64,000 nucleotides of DNA, from positions 2,094,398-2,158,397 of the forward strand of contig NZ_KK211187.1 in assembly GCF_000620805.1 (NCBI RefSeq), read 5' to 3'. This DNA comes from Exiguobacterium undae DSM 14481. Its GTDB lineage: Bacteria > Bacillota > Bacilli > Exiguobacteriales > Exiguobacteriaceae. A program made the translations under genes and the position numbers. Under the pieces are notes generated by a model that did no database searches, was not told where the DNA came from, and worked only from the letters and a program-made list of their open reading frames with translations. Shown here piece by piece: positions 27,428 through 36,148 of the stretch (position 1 is its first letter; each line of letters begins with the position of its first letter).

Positions 27428-28144
27428 TCAGGCAGGGTTATTCTCGAACTTGTATCCGACACCCCAAACCGTCGTAATCATCTGCGCCGCATTGGGTGAC
27501 AAGCGGTTCAACTTTTCACGCAACCGTTTGACGTGGGTATCGACCGTTCGTAAGTCACCGAAAAACTCATAGTTCCAGACTTCTTTTAACAGTTGCTCGC
27601 GCGAGAACACTTTATCTGTCTGTTTCGCCAAGAAATACAGCAATTCGTATTCTTTTGGCGTCAAGTTGACTTCCTGTGATTCGACCGTGACGCGGTGCGC
27701 ATCATTATCAATCGTCAGATGCGGGAACACGATGACGTCTTTTGTCTTCGCATCGGTATGCAGGAACTTGGTCGCACTTGCCCGGCGCAGGATCGCCTTG
27801 ACACGTAAAACGACTTCGCGTGGGCTGAACGGTTTGACGATGTAATCGTCTGCCCCCATCTCAAAGCCGTGAACCCGGTTCGTCTCTTCGCCTTTCGCCG
27901 TCAGCATGACGATTGGCGTCGCTTTCGTTTTCCGCAGTTCTTCACAGACCTGCATGCCGTCGAGTTTTGGCATCATCAAATCCAGTAGAATCACATCATA
28001 TTCCGTTTCCAGTGCCATCTCGAGAGCCGTTTCTCCGTTATCCGCTTCTTCAATCGTAAAGTTCTCACGTTCGAGGTACATTTTCAATAAACGCCGAATC
28101 CGTTCTTCATCATCGACGACCAAAATACGCGCTTCTTCTGACAT
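27428..28144 (-). CDS. resD: Response regulator ResD
   Basis: A 238-residue OmpR-family regulator. The receiver has the acidic pair (VVDDEE), phospho-acceptor Asp in VILLDLMMP and Lys in VKPFSP; the C-terminal winged helix ends with the VDTHVKRLREKL recognition region. GGGAGG precedes the ATG by 9 bases. It has its own upstream region, separated from resC by a strong terminator, with an inverted repeat at 28193-28218 that may be an operator. Confidence 0.92.
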   Translation of the reverse strand: MSEEARILVVDDEERIRRLLKMYLERENFTIEEADNGETALEMALETEYDVILLDLMMPKLDGMQVCEELRKTKATPIVMLTAKGEETNRVHGFEMGADDYIVKPFSPREVVLRVKAILRRASATKFLHTDAKTKDVIVFPHLTIDNDAHRVTVESQEVNLTPKEYELLYFLAKQTDKVFSREQLLKEVWNYEFFGDLRTVDTHVKRLREKLNRLSPNAAQMITTVWGVGYKFENNPA

Positions 28145-28192
28145 CAGTTGATTCCTCCCATGAACTAATCTGTCTAACTCTATCCTACTACT

Positions 28193-28218
28193 CTTTTAGT
28201 ATACTATGAAACTAAAAG
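28193..28218 (-). repeat. Inverted repeat upstream of resD
   Basis: Perfect 8-bp arms CTTTTAGT and ACTAAAAG separated by 10 bases; a second nested palindrome (TAGTATACTA) covers the left arm. It sits about 50-75 bases before the resD start, in the promoter region, so it is a candidate operator. No factor can be named from sequence alone. Confidence 0.6.
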
Positions 28219-28256
28219 AATAGCGTCTCCGACCGCGGAATTGCCGCTCCCCGCAC

Positions 28257-28299
28257 AAAAAAAGGATGGACAGCGGAAGTTTTTCCGTCGTCCATCCTT
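28257..28299 (-). terminator. Rho-independent terminator after resC
   Basis: A long stem (10 bp AAGGATGGAC with GTCCATCCTT, then an inner CGGAA/TTCCG stem) followed by seven T on the minus strand. It separates resABC from resDE. Confidence 0.92.
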
Positions 28300-28330
28300 G
28301 ATTAATGATCCGGTCAATCGATTTCACCGA

Positions 28331-29497
28331 TCAGGCGTACGAGTGAAGACCCGCAACAACCAGATTGACGAAGACGAGGTTAAACATGATGACGGCAAAT
28401 CCGCCGACACATAACCACGCTGATTTTTTTCCGATCCAACCGCGCTGGATGCGCATATGGAGATAAAATACATAAAAGAGCATCGTGATCAGTGCCCATA
28501 CTTCTTTTGGATCCCAGCCCCAGTAACGGCTCCATGCCATCTGTGCCCAAATCATCGCAAAGATCAATCCGCCGAGAATGAAGATCGGTAAGCCGATCGC
28601 AACCGAACGGTAGCTGATTTCATCCGCTGTCTCGAGATCGATTTTCCGAGCGATCGGTTTCAGACTTTCCGCCAACCGCTTCCGGAGAATGACGAACCGG
28701 AGCAGGATGTACAAGACGATTCCGCCGATTAACGACCAGAGTACCGTGTTGACTTTATTGGCATTGAGGAAGTTCGGCAATTCTGCCACCGCTCCTGAAC
28801 CGGAGATGACTTTCCCGTTTTCAGGACCTGTCAAGACAGGCATCGTGTAGTCATGTTGCATCGTGGCACCGTTTTTCGCGACATACTCGATGGTCGAGTT
28901 TGTTCCGATTGCATTAAACAACAGACCAACGACGATGTAACCGACGACACAGGCGAGTGAAAACATGACGACTTCAAGCCACGTCCGTGTTTTCGACTCC
29001 TTGCTGAAGTCCGTCGCATGGATCAGGTACAACAAGCCGGTCGCAAAACTGACCGCCAGAATCCCTTCGCCGAGTGCAGCTGTCGTTACGTGGATTTTCA
29101 ACCAAACACTTTGTAAGGCTGGAATCAACGGTTGGACTTCGTCCGGGAACATTGATGCATAAGCGATGACGAGCAAGGCAACCGGCATCGCGACAAGTCC
29201 GAGGACATTGTTCCGGTAAATCCCGTAGACGATCAAGAAGCCAAGCACCATCATCATGCCGAAGAAGGTCGTGTATTCATATAAGTTCGAGACCGGTACG
29301 TGACCGGCTCCCGCCCAGCGTGTGAAGAAGTAACCGAGTTGGGCGATAAATCCAACGATTGCGAGCGAAAAAGCAATCTTCCCTGAGCGGGTTGGTCCTT
29401 TTTTGCCACTTGTCGCAACCGCAAAGAAGCCGGTACTGATCAAATACAAAACAAAGGATGCGAGCAGTAGATTACTACTCAAACTAAGCAGATTCAT
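28331..29497 (-). CDS. resC: Cytochrome c biogenesis protein CcsA/ResC
   Basis: A 388-residue protein with about eight membrane helices and the heme-handling WWD-type motif WGWDPKEVWALI near the C-terminus. With ResB it forms the System II complex that carries heme to the outer face and attaches it to apocytochrome c. The ATG overlaps the resB stop (ATGA). GAGGGGG lies upstream. Confidence 0.93.
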   Translation of the reverse strand: MNLLSLSSNLLLASFVLYLISTGFFAVATSGKKGPTRSGKIAFSLAIVGFIAQLGYFFTRWAGAGHVPVSNLYEYTTFFGMMMVLGFLIVYGIYRNNVLGLVAMPVALLVIAYASMFPDEVQPLIPALQSVWLKIHVTTAALGEGILAVSFATGLLYLIHATDFSKESKTRTWLEVVMFSLACVVGYIVVGLLFNAIGTNSTIEYVAKNGATMQHDYTMPVLTGPENGKVISGSGAVAELPNFLNANKVNTVLWSLIGGIVLYILLRFVILRKRLAESLKPIARKIDLETADEISYRSVAIGLPIFILGGLIFAMIWAQMAWSRYWGWDPKEVWALITMLFYVFYLHMRIQRGWIGKKSAWLCVGGFAVIMFNLVFVNLVVAGLHSYA

Positions 29498-31038
29498 TTC
29501 GATTCCCCCTCTTCCCGCAACTTCTGCCGGTCTTCCAGTTGCGGAAGTCCCACTTCGGTTAATGCGAGATTGGCTTCTTTCTGAAGCCCAAGTGCGTTTT
29601 TGTTCGTGAAGCCGGCAATTTTAATCTGCCCGTCCGCTTCTTTTAACCATAGTCTGCGGTGCGGCCAATACATGCCGATCAACAGACCCGTCATGAAGAT
29701 GATTCCACCTGCGAACAGGAACGGTAACGTCAGATCTTTTTTGATTCGGACGCCAGAGATGTTCGAGAGTTCCGTGCCTGCGAAGCCCATCTTGTATTGG
29801 TTCTCATCGCCGCCGACATTCAGTTTAATCCCGATCAGACTCCGTTCCCCTTCCGGATGTTCCGGAGATTTGATCGCAAAGACGAACGCCGGATTGACTG
29901 GACGTGATGAGTTCGTCGTCGGTTTTCCGTCTTTGACGACGAAGTCCGGTAAGAAGTCCTTCAGTTCAACTTCGTACCCGTCTTTTAAGGCATAGGTTTC
30001 TTTCGGATTACGTAAGTCGACCTTGATCGTATCGACGACTTTTCCCGTTTTTTGATTCTCGATGTTAAATGACATCGTCTTGAATTCAGGATCCGCCGCA
30101 TACTGTTCCTGGAAGACTTGATAACTTCCGAACTCAAACGGCTGGTTGACCGCGGTTTCACCCGACTTGATTTTTTCAAGTTTCGGTTTGAAATCGTCCG
30201 TCATACCGACCTTCTCATACAGCGTCATCTGCGTATCGTAGTTTTTCGGAACACTTCCACCCGCTCGTTTTAATGCTTCACTGAACTTCTCATCCTCTTT
30301 TGCCGGATCATAAAATTCGATGTTGAAAGCATTGTTCTCGAGATAGTATTGATTGTCCGTCGCTTCGACCGGCAACGTTTCCCCTTCACGAATCCAAAGC
30401 AACTCGTCTTCGTGCATCCCAGGAACGATTCGTAACATGGCACCACCAAAGAACAGCACCAATCCAATATGGTTGATGTATGGACCCCAGCGACCAAACC
30501 GTTGTTTTTCGGCTAACAAGGCGCCGTCTTTCCGGCGAATCTTATAGCCTTTTTTCTTGAGCAAAGGCTCGATTGCATCAATCTGTTGGACCGTACCAGT
30601 CGCCTCAGCGCCAAATCGCTGACCGCCCATAAAACGGTCGGACTGGATGACCGGTTGTTTCTTCAAAGCGCGGTAAAGCGGGAAGAAACGGTCAATTGAC
30701 ACGATGATGATTGAAAGAAGCAATAATGTAATCAATCCAATGTACCACCAGGATTCAAACAAGTTATGGAATCCTAACGCATAATACATATCGCCGGCCG
30801 TCCCGTATTCTTTGCCGTAAAACTCTTCCGGCGGGATGGCTTGCGGAATGTACATTTCTTGTGGAAAGATCGTCCCGACCCCGCTTGCGATGATGATCAA
30901 GCCGATCAACCACAGTCCTACTTTGACGGATGAGAAGAATGTCCATGTCCGGTCAATCCACGACTGGTTTTTTCGTTTTGAACGAAGCTCGGCTTCCTCA
31001 TAACGCATATCCAGTTGCTTATATTCCTGCTGCATCAT
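29494..31038 (-). CDS. resB: Cytochrome c biogenesis protein Ccs1/ResB
   Basis: A 514-residue System II cytochrome c synthase partner. Three helices lie in the N-terminal 220 residues, a large extracytoplasmic domain follows (about 230-450), and a final helix (FLFAGGIIFMTGLLIGM) is near the C-terminus. It forms the heme channel with ResC. The ATG has GAGGGGG 6-7 bases upstream and lies 18 bases after resA. Confidence 0.93.
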   Translation of the reverse strand: MMQQEYKQLDMRYEEAELRSKRKNQSWIDRTWTFFSSVKVGLWLIGLIIIASGVGTIFPQEMYIPQAIPPEEFYGKEYGTAGDMYYALGFHNLFESWWYIGLITLLLLSIIIVSIDRFFPLYRALKKQPVIQSDRFMGGQRFGAEATGTVQQIDAIEPLLKKKGYKIRRKDGALLAEKQRFGRWGPYINHIGLVLFFGGAMLRIVPGMHEDELLWIREGETLPVEATDNQYYLENNAFNIEFYDPAKEDEKFSEALKRAGGSVPKNYDTQMTLYEKVGMTDDFKPKLEKIKSGETAVNQPFEFGSYQVFQEQYAADPEFKTMSFNIENQKTGKVVDTIKVDLRNPKETYALKDGYEVELKDFLPDFVVKDGKPTTNSSRPVNPAFVFAIKSPEHPEGERSLIGIKLNVGGDENQYKMGFAGTELSNISGVRIKKDLTLPFLFAGGIIFMTGLLIGMYWPHRRLWLKEADGQIKIAGFTNKNALGLQKEANLALTEVGLPQLEDRQKLREEGESK

Positions 31039-31056
31039 AAATTCCCCCTCGATGCG

Positions 31057-31647
31057 TTACTCGTTTGCTTTTTTAATCATTTCTTCTAGTTTCGCTTGAT
31101 CGATTTCACCCTCATACTTCTCGACGACTTTACCTTCTTTGTTAATGATGAACGTCACAGGTAAGTTGTAGATGCCGTACGCTTTTTCGACCGAACTGTT
31201 CGTATCCATCAGAATCGGATAATCGGTTCCACCGATTTCCTTGATGAAACTCGATACGCGAACCGGTGTTTCCCCGACGTTGACCGCCACGAAGTTGACA
31301 CCTTCTTTTTCCAACAGATCGACGTTGTCATTGATCAACGGCATTTCTTTTTTACAAGGTTCACAGAATGTGCCCCAGAAATTGAGTAAAAGTCCTTTTC
31401 CTTTGTACTCATCCATCGTATGTTGTTTTTCCCCATACAGATCGACAAGCGCAAAGCCTGGCGCATCGTCTCCGGCAAGGACTCGTCCGTCCTTGTCGCG
31501 TGTCGCTTGGTCCACAAACTGCATGATGACGACCGCACCGGCGAATAACACCATCGTCATGATCATCAACCGCCAAAATGAACGTTTTTTCTTCTTTTGC
31601 TTTGCGGCTGCTAGCCGCTCATCCGGGTTTTGATTCGTTTTTTTCAT
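31057..31647 (-). CDS. resA: Thiol-disulfide oxidoreductase ResA
   Basis: A 196-residue membrane-tethered thioredoxin-like protein: basic N-terminus, one signal-anchor helix (about 25-45), and the active site FCEPCKKEMP. The glutamate inside CEPC is the typical ResA feature that tunes its redox potential. It reduces the CXXCH cysteines of apocytochrome c before heme attachment. First gene of resABC; a terminator at 31732-31757 ends the preceding rluB transcript. Confidence 0.94.
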   Translation of the reverse strand: MKKTNQNPDERLAAAKQKKKKRSFWRLMIMTMVLFAGAVVIMQFVDQATRDKDGRVLAGDDAPGFALVDLYGEKQHTMDEYKGKGLLLNFWGTFCEPCKKEMPLINDNVDLLEKEGVNFVAVNVGETPVRVSSFIKEIGGTDYPILMDTNSSVEKAYGIYNLPVTFIINKEGKVVEKYEGEIDQAKLEEMIKKANE

Positions 31648-31731
31648 GTCGCACCGCCTCCACCCATATTGTACTTGAAATCGCTTAAATGTTGACAGAA
31701 TGTGAAATACGTTAATCGTTTTGTCACAAAC

Positions 31732-31757
31732 AAAGAAAACTCAACCCGCAGGCTGAG
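31732..31757 (-). terminator. Terminator after rluB
   Basis: A 7-bp stem (CTCAGCC with GGTTGAG, one wobble) and T-rich tail TTTTCTTTG on the minus strand. Confidence 0.75.
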
Positions 31758-31773
31758 CTTCTCGCTTTACAAA

Positions 31774-32535
31774 TTAACGTTTTTTTGTGTTCTTACGTCT
31801 TTTCGTAGGGGGAGCAACCGGATCCGCCAGCTCACGCAATTGATTGACTTCTTTTTTTGAAAGTTCGCGCCAGTCGCCTGATGTCAATCCGGCGAGTGTC
31901 AGGAAGCCAAACTGTTCACGTTTCAACTTGATGACTTCCGCTCCAAGTGTTTCGACCATTTGTCGGACTTGGCGGTTGTGGCCTTCATAGATGACCATTT
32001 CTAAAATTGCCGTATTCTTTTTCTTGTCGATGTCACGCATCTCGACACGTGCTTTGCCTGTTTTGAATCCGTCCGGCAAGACGACGCCTTTTTCAAGACC
32101 TTTGACGTGATAATATTCCGGTACACCTTTGATTTTGACGATGTAACGTTTCGGGACTTTATATTTCGGGTGCAGCAACAGGTTCGAGAACTCCCCATCG
32201 TTCGTCAGGAGTAACAAGCCGCTCGTATTGTAGTCGAGACGACCGACCGGGAACACACGGTGACCGGGCGGGACCAAATCAACGACGGTTTTACGGCCTT
32301 TGTCATCCTCAACGGTCGAGACGACGCCGGTTGGTTTGTACAGCATGTAGTAGACGTGTTCTTCGCGTTCGAGTTTGACGCCGTCCACTTCCACTTCCGC
32401 GCGTCCGCCGACTTTCGTGCCAAGTTCCGTGATGACTTTCCCGTTGACTTTGACACGACCTTCTGTGATCAATTCTTCTGCTTTGCGTCGCGATGCGACA
32501 CCAGCTTGGGCGATAATTTTTTGTAGACGTTCCAT
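31774..32535 (-). CDS. rluB: 23S rRNA pseudouridine synthase RluB
   Basis: A 253-residue RsuA/RluB-family enzyme. An S4 RNA-binding domain (RLQKIIAQAGVASRRKAEELI) opens the protein, and the catalytic aspartate is in VGRLDYNTSGLLLLTNDG. A lysine/arginine-rich tail ends it. It modifies a uridine in domain V of 23S rRNA. The ATG overlaps the scpB stop (TAATG). In B. subtilis dacB-spmA-spmB lie between scpB and rluB; here the two genes overlap. Confidence 0.93.
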   Translation of the reverse strand: MERLQKIIAQAGVASRRKAEELITEGRVKVNGKVITELGTKVGGRAEVEVDGVKLEREEHVYYMLYKPTGVVSTVEDDKGRKTVVDLVPPGHRVFPVGRLDYNTSGLLLLTNDGEFSNLLLHPKYKVPKRYIVKIKGVPEYYHVKGLEKGVVLPDGFKTGKARVEMRDIDKKKNTAILEMVIYEGHNRQVRQMVETLGAEVIKLKREQFGFLTLAGLTSGDWRELSKKEVNQLRELADPVAPPTKRRKNTKKR

Positions 32536-33107
32536 TAATTTATTCTCTCCTCTAGTGACGACTCATTCCGGAAAAATAGATCCCCGTCCGCTTCTAACGT
32601 TTCTTCAAACTCAAGCGGCGGCAACTCTTCGATACTGTTCAGTCCGAAGTGATCCAGGAAATGATCAGTCGTCTTATACAATTTTGCACGCCCGACGCCT
32701 TTTGCACGTCCGGCTTCATCAATTAATCCTTTTGCACTCAACGTATGAATGACACGTTCCGTCTTTACGCCGCGAATGACTTCGATGTCCGCCCGGGTGA
32801 CCGGTTGTTTGTAGGCAATGATGACGAGTGTCTCCATCGCAGCCCGGGACAAGCTGTCTTCTGCCAGGGAACCGGCATAGGCTTGCACATAAGGGGACAT
32901 CTCTTTCCGGGTGACCATCTTGAAGACACCGCCCGACTCAACAATCTGCAAGACACGTTGTTCGGATTCAAACGTTATCTGAAGAGCATGCAACTGTTCC
33001 CGTGCTGCCGCCTCACTGATTTCAAGGACTTGACTCAAACCACGTGGATCGATGCCATCATCTCCAACCACAAACAATAAACTTTCAATGATTCGATCAT
33101 ACGCCAA
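32535..33107 (-). CDS. scpB: Segregation and condensation protein B
   Basis: A 190-residue protein made of two winged-helix domains (about 1-85 and 90-165), with the conserved [18 protein letters not shown] and [19 protein letters not shown]. It dimerises and binds ScpA and SMC to organise and segregate the chromosome. Its start overlaps the scpA 3' end by 11 bases. Confidence 0.95.
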   Translation of the reverse strand: MAYDRIIESLLFVVGDDGIDPRGLSQVLEISEAAAREQLHALQITFESEQRVLQIVESGGVFKMVTRKEMSPYVQAYAGSLAEDSLSRAAMETLVIIAYKQPVTRADIEVIRGVKTERVIHTLSAKGLIDEAGRAKGVGRAKLYKTTDHFLDHFGLNSIEELPPLEFEETLEADGDLFFRNESSLEERIN

Positions 33108-33852
33108 TCTGATTCTCCTCCTTCACTAAGGCACGTAACAAGATATCGTCATTCATCTGTTCACACGCAACAATCCGTTGTTTGACAAGTTCAAGCACTG
33201 CCAAGAAGCTGACCACCAATTCCTCAACGGTCGGCTGTTCCGTAAAGAATCCAAAAAATGTCGTCCCGTCATTGCCGAGGACATATTCGGAAACATGGAC
33301 CATCTGTTGTTCGAGCGTCCGTTCTTCCCGTTTGACCGTTTTCGATCGGCGCACTTTCCAGGCGACACGTTGACGCATTTTTTCATACGCCCGCAACAAG
33401 TCACTAAAGGACAGATTCCCGCTGTAATCCTGTGTCTCGGCATCGAGATACGCCATCAAGTCTTCCGGCTGCTTTGAGAAAAGTTCAAGGCGCGCCTCTT
33501 CCTTTTCCTTTAAGACCAGTGCCGCTTCCTTATATGCTTTATATTCAATCAGTTGCTGAATCAACCCTTCGCGTGTCGGCTCCTCCTCGAAATCAGGAAC
33601 ATCTTCGAACTCCGTCTGTTCGACAGGTAACAGTTGTTTACTTTTTAATTGCAGGAGCGTCGCTGCCATGACAAGATATTCACTCGCCACATCCAGTTCC
33701 AGATGTTGCATCGCACGAATATAGGATACATACTGATCCGTCACGACCGATACGGAAATATCGTACAGGTCAATCTCCAGTTTCCCAATCAAATGTAACA
33801 ACAAATCCAACGGGCCTTCAAACGCATCCATCTTTACACTGTATGATTCCAT
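33097..33852 (-). CDS. scpA: Segregation and condensation protein A (kleisin)
   Basis: A 251-residue kleisin. The N-terminal helix region [22 protein letters not shown] binds the SMC neck, and the C-terminal winged helix binds the SMC head; an acidic linker ([12 protein letters not shown]) lies between. The ATG is preceded by GGGAG. First gene of a scpA-scpB-rluB transcript and divergent from the DUF309 gene. Confidence 0.95.
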   Translation of the reverse strand: MESYSVKMDAFEGPLDLLLHLIGKLEIDLYDISVSVVTDQYVSYIRAMQHLELDVASEYLVMAATLLQLKSKQLLPVEQTEFEDVPDFEEEPTREGLIQQLIEYKAYKEAALVLKEKEEARLELFSKQPEDLMAYLDAETQDYSGNLSFSDLLRAYEKMRQRVAWKVRRSKTVKREERTLEQQMVHVSEYVLGNDGTTFFGFFTEQPTVEELVVSFLAVLELVKQRIVACEQMNDDILLRALVKEENQIGV

Positions 33853-33945
33853 GATTCTCCCTGCCCATCAACGTTTTTTGCGCCTTAGTATACCATACAT
33901 CACGCCGCTTCGACTATGTTATATTAAAGGAAAGGAGGTGCCTCC

Positions 33946-34410
33946 ATGCATCCAATCGAACAGTTTGCTTTCGAATTCAACGTGCAGCAGGATTATTTTG
34001 AATGCCACGAAGTGCTCGAAGAATTGTGGCAGACGGGACAGCGCCAAGATGAGTCGCTCGTCGCGTTGATCCAACTTGCCGTCGCCCGCTATCACCACCG
34101 CCGCGGCAACTTGGCTGGAGCGATGCGGACCTATCCGAAAGCCTTCCAAAAAATCGAACGTCATGCCGGCTCCTTGGCGGGTCACGGCATCGACGTCGCG
34201 CATTTACTGGGCTTACGTCCCGCGTTCATGCAACCCGACTATCAACACATCCCGTTGCCGCTCGCAAAAGACCTGCAACGACGCATTCAACAAGTGCCGG
34301 TCGATGTCCAACACGATCCGTCCTTCTTGCGGCATAAACACGTTTTACGTGACCGCCAGGACGTCATCTCGGCCCGACAGCTGGCACTTGCGGCGCGGAA
34401 TAAAAAATGA
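33946..34410 (+). CDS. ypuF: DUF309 family protein (YpuF-like)
   Basis: A 154-residue helical protein whose N-terminal 60 residues carry the DUF309 signature (DYFECHEVLEELW, then ALIQLAVARYHHRRGN). The conserved E, H and E could bind a metal; no function is established. AAAGGAGG lies 6 bases before the ATG. It is divergent from scpA, the same neighbourhood as B. subtilis ypuF, and ends in a strong terminator. Confidence 0.85.
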   Translation: MHPIEQFAFEFNVQQDYFECHEVLEELWQTGQRQDESLVALIQLAVARYHHRRGNLAGAMRTYPKAFQKIERHAGSLAGHGIDVAHLLGLRPAFMQPDYQHIPLPLAKDLQRRIQQVPVDVQHDPSFLRHKHVLRDRQDVISARQLALAARNKK

Positions 34411-34446
34411 AAAACCGGTCCGAAACTACATGGACCGGTTTTTTAT
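34411..34446. terminator. Bidirectional terminator between ypuF and ribT-like gene
   Basis: Perfect 11-bp stem (AAAACCGGTCC with GGACCGGTTTT), 10-base loop and T runs on both sides; it serves the converging genes. Confidence 0.93.
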
Positions 34447-34790
34447 TGACTTTTCCACTTCTCAACAAGTCGCGTCGTTTCTTCTGTTGCACCCGTAATC
34501 TCCATCCGCATCATCTTTTCCGCTGCATCGAGCAGCATGTAAGACATCCGTTCACCACGGAAGGATGGCGATAAGGCGATATGTTTCAATTCAGCGTGGC
34601 CATCCACCAATTGAAACCCGATGATTCCGATAAAGTCTTCATCCTGTTTATAGAGATACAACTGTTGATTCTCATCTTGTTCATAGGTTTGAACCGTTTC
34701 AAGCAAATACTTCGGATCCTTCACTTCGCACGAAAAAGCGATTAACCCCATCGCGGTCCGTTCATTCAACTTTTTATATTTTACTAGCAT
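34443..34790 (-). CDS. ribT: RibT-like GNAT family acetyltransferase
   Basis: A 115-residue GNAT-fold protein with the acetyl-CoA-binding beta-bulge region ALSPSFRGERMSYMLL. The N-terminus (MLVKYKKLNERTAMGL) resembles B. subtilis RibT, which lies between the riboflavin genes and scpA; the riboflavin genes themselves are not here. The acceptor substrate is unknown. AAGGTG lies about 12 bases before the ATG. The last codons overlap the bidirectional terminator. Confidence 0.75.
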   Translation of the reverse strand: MLVKYKKLNERTAMGLIAFSCEVKDPKYLLETVQTYEQDENQQLYLYKQDEDFIGIIGFQLVDGHAELKHIALSPSFRGERMSYMLLDAAEKMMRMEITGATEETTRLVEKWKSQ

Positions 34791-34928
34791 CTGATTCTAC
34801 ACCTTCCTAGTTTCAACAACTCTCAGGAATATGATCGACTGAGACTTGTTTATTCTACACCTTCTCGCCTCGAAATGCTTCATTTTTCGTCAAATCGATT
34901 AAAAGTCGGTGCCTCTACCCGAAACGAG

Positions 34929-34954
34929 ACCTCCCTGTCCGGTGACAGGGAGGT
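34929..34954 (-). terminator. Terminator-like hairpin after the DJ-1/PfpI gene
   Basis: Perfect 11-bp stem (ACCTCCCTGTC with GACAGGGAGGT) with a 4-base loop, located 27 bases after the stop codon. The tail on the minus strand (CTCGTTTC) is only moderately T-rich. Confidence 0.65.
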
Positions 34955-34980
34955 AAGCTCGTACAGTAAGGTTGTGACGA

Positions 34981-35508
34981 TTATTTGGATCCTTCGAGGA
35001 CCTTGATGAATTCGCGCATGTAATCCGGTAAATCGGGTGGACGACGGCTCGAAATGATATGTCCGTCAACGACGACCGCTTCATCGTGCCACGTCGCTCC
35101 GGCGTTTGTCATATCATCTTTGATTCCCGGCGTACTCGTGACATTGACACCGTTCAAGACACCTGCTGAAATCAAGACCCATCCTGCGTGACAGATCTGA
35201 CCGATCGGTTGCTTCGTTTCATCAAAATGGCGGACCATGGCGAGAACGGAATCAAATCGGCGCAATAGATCGGGTGACCAGCCTCCCGGTACAAGAATCG
35301 CATCATACTCAGACGGTGTGATGTCGTCAAACGCTTTATCCGAGACGATTGGTACACCGTACTTTCCGATGTATTTTTCGTCAGCCTTTTCACCGACGAT
35401 TTCAACAATCGCCCCTTCTTCCCGCAAGCGGTGGACCGGGTACCATAATTCTAGATCTTCAAAATCATTGCTGACAAGTTGGATAATCTTTTTCCCTGCT
35501 AAACGCAT
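34981..35508 (-). CDS. DJ-1/PfpI family protein (YfkM/YraA-like stress protein)
   Basis: A 175-residue type 1 glutamine-amidotransferase-fold protein. The nucleophile elbow is GQICHAGW with Cys near residue 104, and the early acidic residue is in NDFEDLELWYP. This subfamily (PfpI, YfkM, YraA) is linked with protein or nucleotide deglycation and general stress. The ATG at 35506-35508 follows AAGGAG by 9 bases; the open frame to 35547 is not supported. A sigma-B-type promoter lies 39-64 bases upstream, fitting a stress role. Confidence 0.88.
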   Translation of the reverse strand: MRLAGKKIIQLVSNDFEDLELWYPVHRLREEGAIVEIVGEKADEKYIGKYGVPIVSDKAFDDITPSEYDAILVPGGWSPDLLRRFDSVLAMVRHFDETKQPIGQICHAGWVLISAGVLNGVNVTSTPGIKDDMTNAGATWHDEAVVVDGHIISSRRPPDLPDYMREFIKVLEGSK

Positions 35509-35546
35509 CCTATATCGCTCCTTCGTTTTTTCGATTCTTTTTCTCA

Positions 35547-35572
35547 CTTCCCTGAATCAAGCGAAAAAAAAC
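35547..35572 (-). promoter_or_regulatory. Sigma-B-type promoter of the DJ-1/PfpI gene
   Basis: On the minus strand GTTTTT and GGGAAG are separated by 14 bases, close to the sigma-B consensus GTTTAA-N12-15-GGGTAT. The -35 overlaps the T run of the ppiB terminator. Confidence 0.65.
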
Positions 35573-35600
35573 TCCCCTTCTTTCATCAAAAGAAGGAGAG
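35564..35600 (-). terminator. Rho-independent terminator after ppiB
   Basis: A 12-bp stem (CTCTCCTTCTTT with AAAGAAGGGGAG, one wobble), short loop, then eight T on the minus strand. Confidence 0.9.
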
Positions 35601-35607
35601 GAATGAA

Positions 35608-36045
35608 TTACGCTTCGACACGAATTTCTTTAATGCCAGCGCCTTGCTTCATTTTTGTAGCGTGCTCAAGACCAGACGTTACTTGTCCGAAGACTGTGTG
35701 CACGCCGTCGAGGTGTGGTTGTGGCTCATGAACGACGAAGAATTGGCTTGATCCCGTGTTGCGGCCAGCATGTGCCATTGAAAGTGAACCGGCTTTATGC
35801 TTGTGCGGGTATGATGTTGACGTTTCACACGGAATCGTCTTACCTGATCCGCCTGTACCGTTTCCGATTGGGCAACCGCCTTGTGAGACGAAACCAGGAA
35901 TGACACGGTGGAAGTTCAATCCATCGTAGAAGTTCGAGTTCGCAAGGTTCTCGAAGTTTTCTGTTGTGATTGGTGCATCGTCGTTAAACAATTCAAACTC
36001 AATTTTATTTCCGTCTTCTAATAAGATATATCCAGTTTTTTGCAT
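35608..36045 (-). CDS. ppiB: Peptidyl-prolyl cis-trans isomerase (cyclophilin)
   Basis: A 145-residue single-domain cyclophilin without signal peptide, so cytoplasmic. It has the core NFHRVIPGFVSQGG, the catalytic arginine in FHRVI and SQFFVVHEPQPHLDGVHTVFGQV. It speeds proline isomerisation during protein folding. AAAGG precedes the ATG by about 10 bases. In B. subtilis ppiB also lies near ribT. Confidence 0.95.
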   Translation of the reverse strand: MQKTGYILLEDGNKIEFELFNDDAPITTENFENLANSNFYDGLNFHRVIPGFVSQGGCPIGNGTGGSGKTIPCETSTSYPHKHKAGSLSMAHAGRNTGSSQFFVVHEPQPHLDGVHTVFGQVTSGLEHATKMKQGAGIKEIRVEA

Positions 36046-36148
36046 CGTATACCAACCTTTCGCGCTTTTCAGCTATGGTGTTCGCCACGACATTCGCGGC
36101 TCCGTTACCTAGTGTATCAAATCTCCACGCAAAACGCAGGTTTTTTAC

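Noticed and set aside
34929-34954. Small mobile inverted repeat
   Set aside because: A single perfect hairpin right after a stop codon is explained as a terminator; no second copy or target duplication was seen.
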